Shown: positions 60,597 to 64,000 of the stretch, piece after piece
Layout: every line of letters starts with the position of its first letter
Position numbering within the stretch: position 1 is the stretch's first letter
Source of the DNA: Candidatus Thiothrix sulfatifontis
Lineage (GTDB): Bacteria; Pseudomonadota; Gammaproteobacteria; Thiotrichales; Thiotrichaceae
Length of the DNA stretch: 64,000 nt
Assembly: GCA_022828425.1 (NCBI GenBank)
Contig: CP094685.1
Coordinates: forward strand, 1,984,001-2,048,000
Direction: 5' to 3'
Notes under the pieces: model-generated
The model's database searches: none
What the model was told of the DNA's origin: nothing
The model's input: the letters and a program-made list of their open reading frames with translations, nothing else
Translations under genes and position numbers: made by a program

Positions 60597-61835
60597 TCAT
60601 GCCAGAAAATTCAGGGGTGTGTGGCTATGCCCCGGCAACAAACTGGCGAGTTGAGTGTTACCCAAATGTTTGCTGGCAATTTCTCCAAAAATATCCCGAA
60701 AGTCGACTGAGTGTGCCAGATAACGTCCCTTGTAAAGTTGTGCTTTCTCCAAACCCGGCCATTGTCCGTACACGCCGCTATTTACCCCTCCACCAATAGC
60801 AAACCAGCATCCCGCGTTGCCGTGGTCAGTGCCTTGGCTGCCATTTTCTTCTGCTGTGCGCCCAAATTCGGTCATGGTTAGAATCATGACATCCTGCATG
60901 GCAGTGCCTAAATCGGCATACAACGCCGCAATTCCGTCTGCAAAAATCTTCAGCATAGTGGCTTGATAACCGACTTGGTTGCCTTGGGCATTGTGCGTAT
61001 CCCAGCCGCCCAGATTCACGGTTGCCAACTCCAAGCCGACGCCGGATTTGATTAATTGTGCCGCTTGACGCAATTGCGTGCCAAACGTATTGGCAGGGTA
61101 AATCGCGCCATTGGCGGGTGCATAGCCTTTCACATCCAACTGTTGCACCAGTGCGAGGTCAGCGAATAAAGTGCGCCCAGCATTTTGGATACGCATCCCG
61201 TTATGACCACCCAAGTGCGGGTTTTGCGCGTAAATCTTCTGCAAGCGAGCCGTCATGCGTTGCTCGGCGGTGGCGGCCATATCCAAGTCGAACGTGGCTA
61301 AATCATTGAAGGACGACACCGATACCTTACCGCGCAGCGCTTGATCGATGCCTGTGCCGAAGCTCACGCCGCGCATTCCGCTGCTATTGCTGGAAGCTTC
61401 TAAATGGCGATTCAGCCAGCCGTTGCTGGTTTTGCTGATGACACCGCTTTCGATAAATTGCTCACTGTCGAAATGCGAGAGGCTGGCGTTGGGGTAATGC
61501 GTTGCGGGAAAGACTGCCACATTGCCTTGCTGATACAGCTTGTGTAAGGCACTCATCGCGGGGTGCAAGCCAAAAAAGCCGTTTAAATCCAATGCGCCAC
61601 CGCTTTGCCCAGCGCGAGGAATCGCAATGGTGGGGCGCAAGTTGTAATACACTGCATCCCCATAAGGCACGGCGACATTCAAGCCATCACAGCCGCCGCG
61701 CTGGAAAATCACGATCAGGCTTTTCGGTGCTGCCGCTGCTTGAGCGGTGGCAATGCCCGGCATTCCATTGGCGAACCACGCGCTGCCCGCGACGGTGGAT
61801 GACAGCATGTACTTTAAAAAATCACGACGTTGCAT
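60597..61835 (-). CDS. DUF1501 family protein with Tat signal
   Basis: 412 residues. The N-terminus MQRRDFLKYMLSSTVAGSAWFANG carries a twin-arginine motif, then SLIVIFQRGGCDGLNVAVPYGD, NLGGWDTHNAQG and MTEFGRTAEENGSQGTDHGNAG, the alkaline-phosphatase-like DUF1501 motifs. It probably folds in the cytoplasm with metals and is exported. It follows the DUF1800 gene by 14 bp, the usual pairing. The ATG at 61835 gives the Tat signal; the frame extends to 62009 without a reason. Confidence 0.92.
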   Translation of the reverse strand: MQRRDFLKYMLSSTVAGSAWFANGMPGIATAQAAAAPKSLIVIFQRGGCDGLNVAVPYGDAVYYNLRPTIAIPRAGQSGGALDLNGFFGLHPAMSALHKLYQQGNVAVFPATHYPNASLSHFDSEQFIESGVISKTSNGWLNRHLEASSNSSGMRGVSFGTGIDQALRGKVSVSSFNDLATFDLDMAATAEQRMTARLQKIYAQNPHLGGHNGMRIQNAGRTLFADLALVQQLDVKGYAPANGAIYPANTFGTQLRQAAQLIKSGVGLELATVNLGGWDTHNAQGNQVGYQATMLKIFADGIAALYADLGTAMQDVMILTMTEFGRTAEENGSQGTDHGNAGCWFAIGGGVNSGVYGQWPGLEKAQLYKGRYLAHSVDFRDIFGEIASKHLGNTQLASLLPGHSHTPLNFLA

Positions 61836-61849
61836 AGTGTTTCCCCGCC

Positions 61850-64000
61850 TTATTGGTAGTTGAATTCCGGGTAACTCAAAACAGTGCCCACGGTTTCGCG
61901 AATTCGCGCCTCGGCATTGCTGGCATTCGGGTTGAATACACCTTCTGCATTCAGCACTTCTAGCGCGGTTTGCCATTCCAGTTCGGCGTAATAACCACCG
62001 ATTGTCCAATTCAGCAAATCGCTGGCAATGCTTTCGGCGGTGACAGCCTGCTGCGGATTGAATAGTTTGGCGGTATCCAAATAAGTCGCACCGCTACGCG
62101 CATTCGCTAACAGATTGACGAAGCGTACCCGCTCTTGCAGGGCGGCTGAACTCACCCAGTCATCGCCGGTATCGGAGTAGCCAGTCGGTAAGGAGTATTG
62201 GTATAAATCCATGCCCATGCGTTTCACTGCTGCGGGTAAATCGGCATAAGTGCCTTGGGCGTGGGTCGCACGCACGCTGGCGGTGACAAATTCCAGCGGT
62301 GTTTTGACTTTGCTATTAATGTTTTCTGTCGCGTAAAACTCTGGCGAAGTCAGTATTACCCGCAACACTTGCGCGATTTGATCCGGTGCTGATGCTTGCG
62401 CCAAGAATGTGTCGGCACAACGCGCTTGCAGGCTGTTAACAGGTTGATCGCTGACAAAATACGTGACCAGTTTGGAACACAGGTAGTTAGCTGTGGCAGG
62501 GTGACGCGCTAGAATATCCAGCACCCGTTCGCCTTCATCCACGCCACCCGCTGGTATCGCATTGCCCCAGAAGACTTTGGCAACGCTGTTGTGTTGCACG
62601 GCATTGAAGAAGAAACGGTCATTCTGCACTTGCCAGCCGGTGAACACTTCCGCCAGCGTGTCCACTTCTTTCTGGGTGTAACCACCATCCACGCCCACCG
62701 TATGCAGTTCCAGTATTTCACGGGCATAGTTTTCGTTGGCATTGGCTTTGACGTTTTTCACGCTGTCGAGGTAATACAACATCGCAGGGCTTTTGGCACT
62801 CGCACCGAGTAGGTTGCGGAAGTTGCCGAGTGCATTGGCGCGGAACACGTCGTTTTCTGCCAATTCGTACAGCAGCTTATTGCCGGTTTTGCGGAAATCG
62901 GTGTTGAAATGGTTATCCCAGAACCACGTCATCACTTCCTGTAACTGGCGGCGGCTGCCGATCATGCGTTGCAAGGTCGCGGTTTGGAATTCCGCTAAAG
63001 TGACGGGGTTGGAATTTGCCATGCTTGCCGCAAACACGCTGTCATCCAGTGTGGTCGGGTTGAGTTGTTGCTCTAGGAACGCGGTCGTGCCTAATTGCGT
63101 GACTTCTTGTAACAGGGCATCGGTAATGCCAAACGTGGTGCGACTGAGGAGTTGGCGGTTTTCTTCGTGTGCGCCAGCGACGTTGAGCGCCAGCGTGCTG
63201 GTACTTTGTTTGCCGCTGGTGTCGGTAGCTATCAGGGTGATAGTAATTTTGCTGTCTTGGCTGAGAATGCCGTTGGGCAGGGCATACGCCCAGTGACCGG
63301 CGGGTGTTGGCGTAAGATTTTTAGGCGTTACCAATACGTTGCCGCCCTCTTGCGCAACCGAGAGTTGCACGGTGCTGACGGCGGTATCATCGGTAACACT
63401 GCCTTGCAGCAAGAAGCCCGTTTTCAACACCGTTTCATCGGCGTGGTGGGAACTGATGGTAATGCTGGGAGCATTTTCATCGGCGAGCACTTGGTAGCTG
63501 CGGGTGACGCGGGTGGTATTGCCAGTCACATCAAACGCCGTGGCGGTGACATTAAGGATTTCTCCGATTTGCAGGGCATTGCTGTTAATCGGCAGTTTCC
63601 AGTTACCCGTGACTTTATCCAAGGTCGCGGTTTGCGTGGAGGTGAGGCTGCCACTCACGAGGTTAATGTCAATTTTATCCAGCGCTTTGTCATCGCTGGC
63701 TTTGCCACTGAGTTCAAAGCCGACATTGCCGACGTTGGTTTTGCTGGGGGAGAGGATTTCAAGCACAGGTGGTTTGAGATCCAATTCACCTTTGTCGGCG
63801 CGACCAACCGCAAACGTTACTGCGCCTGCATTAGTGATAATGCGGCTGTAGGGATACTGTTTGTTGGCAAACGGGTTGTAGGCTTTGAATACGTGGCGCG
63901 TGCCTTTGCGCAGGGTTTCTAGGTCAAAAATGGCTTGCCCGTTGGTATCGGTTGTGCCGTTTTTGAGCCATGTGAGCTTGCCGTCGGTGGAAATTTCATA
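61850..64000 (-). CDS. DUF1800 family protein with Ig-like repeats (partial, 5' end off window)
   Basis: The frame stays open to the window edge; at least 716 residues are seen. The N-terminal visible part (about 1-290) has beta-sandwich repeats (PPVLEILSPSKTNVGNVGFELSGKASD, APSITISSHHADETVLKTGFLLQGSVTDD), Ig-like or cadherin-like. The C-terminal DUF1800 domain starts at RQLLSRTTFGITDALLQEV and contains MTWFWDNHFNTD, ENYAREILELHTVGVDGGYTQKEV and ANYLCSKLVTYFVSD. The pair with DUF1501 is common in bacteria, and its role is unknown. Confidence 0.9.
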   Translation of the reverse strand, partial: YEISTDGKLTWLKNGTTDTNGQAIFDLETLRKGTRHVFKAYNPFANKQYPYSRIITNAGAVTFAVGRADKGELDLKPPVLEILSPSKTNVGNVGFELSGKASDDKALDKIDINLVSGSLTSTQTATLDKVTGNWKLPINSNALQIGEILNVTATAFDVTGNTTRVTRSYQVLADENAPSITISSHHADETVLKTGFLLQGSVTDDTAVSTVQLSVAQEGGNVLVTPKNLTPTPAGHWAYALPNGILSQDSKITITLIATDTSGKQSTSTLALNVAGAHEENRQLLSRTTFGITDALLQEVTQLGTTAFLEQQLNPTTLDDSVFAASMANSNPVTLAEFQTATLQRMIGSRRQLQEVMTWFWDNHFNTDFRKTGNKLLYELAENDVFRANALGNFRNLLGASAKSPAMLYYLDSVKNVKANANENYAREILELHTVGVDGGYTQKEVDTLAEVFTGWQVQNDRFFFNAVQHNSVAKVFWGNAIPAGGVDEGERVLDILARHPATANYLCSKLVTYFVSDQPVNSLQARCADTFLAQASAPDQIAQVLRVILTSPEFYATENINSKVKTPLEFVTASVRATHAQGTYADLPAAVKRMGMDLYQYSLPTGYSDTGDDWVSSAALQERVRFVNLLANARSGATYLDTAKLFNPQQAVTAESIASDLLNWTIGGYYAELEWQTALEVLNAEGVFNPNASNAEARIRETVGTVLSYPEFNYQ

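Overview
The window is a dense, moderately GC piece of a gammaproteobacterial chromosome, nearly all of it core genes. Many gene orders are typical of the class: rpsO-pnp; coaBC-dut-algC-argB divergent from radC; a LolCDE set beside a DUF2062 gene and comEC; ssb next to an MFS gene. The protein types (paired FNR-like regulators, a diheme enzyme, several outer-membrane barrels, DUF1501/DUF1800 pair) suggest a filamentous sulfur bacterium of the Thiothrix kind. That genus-level guess is inference from recall, not from a search.

Layout. 1-3030: a partial FemAB/GNAT-like gene, then rpsO and pnp. 3085-12090: a central-carbon block, sucB-lpdA-sucCD-gltA-acnB, without sucA. Its promoter carries three copies of a TGTCGACA palindrome, and the same palindrome occurs three times upstream of pckA at 33.8-34.0 kb. 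12.1-28.5 kb: mixed housekeeping genes (MoxR ATPase, smpB, AGCS symporter, trmJ, oligopeptide-binding protein, nagZ, thiL, SPOR lipoprotein, argB, algC, dut, coaBC, radC). 28.5-28.7 kb: a likely small RNA gene between convergent genes. 28.7-36.2 kb: ssb, a YajR-like transporter, dbpA, pckA, rhlB.

36.2-49.3 kb is the most accessory-looking part. It holds an MbnP-MbnH copper/kynurenine pair with an adjacent outer-membrane barrel and a CpxP/Spy-like periplasmic protein, a decayed AAA-ATPase/nuclease-like pseudogene, two FNR-like paralogues that keep three of the four Fe-S cysteines, a ten-helix membrane protein, a histidine-rich barrel, a thioredoxin-fold protein and a c-type heme lipoprotein. 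49.3-64 kb: purH; a 774-residue tail-anchored protein built from about 101 uninterrupted heptads of the form x-x-[ILV]-x-x-R-D; comEC; the Lol exporter; a short LOV photoreceptor; and a DUF1501/DUF1800 pair that runs off the right edge.

How the parts fit: the carbon block (TCA cycle) and pckA (gluconeogenesis) look co-regulated through one palindromic operator. MbnP, MbnH and the barrel form a tight operon, probably for periplasmic copper handling. The heptad protein and the small RNA are the least explained elements. No tRNA, rRNA, CRISPR array, prophage or complete insertion sequence was seen, and no gene-free gap exceeds 300 bases.
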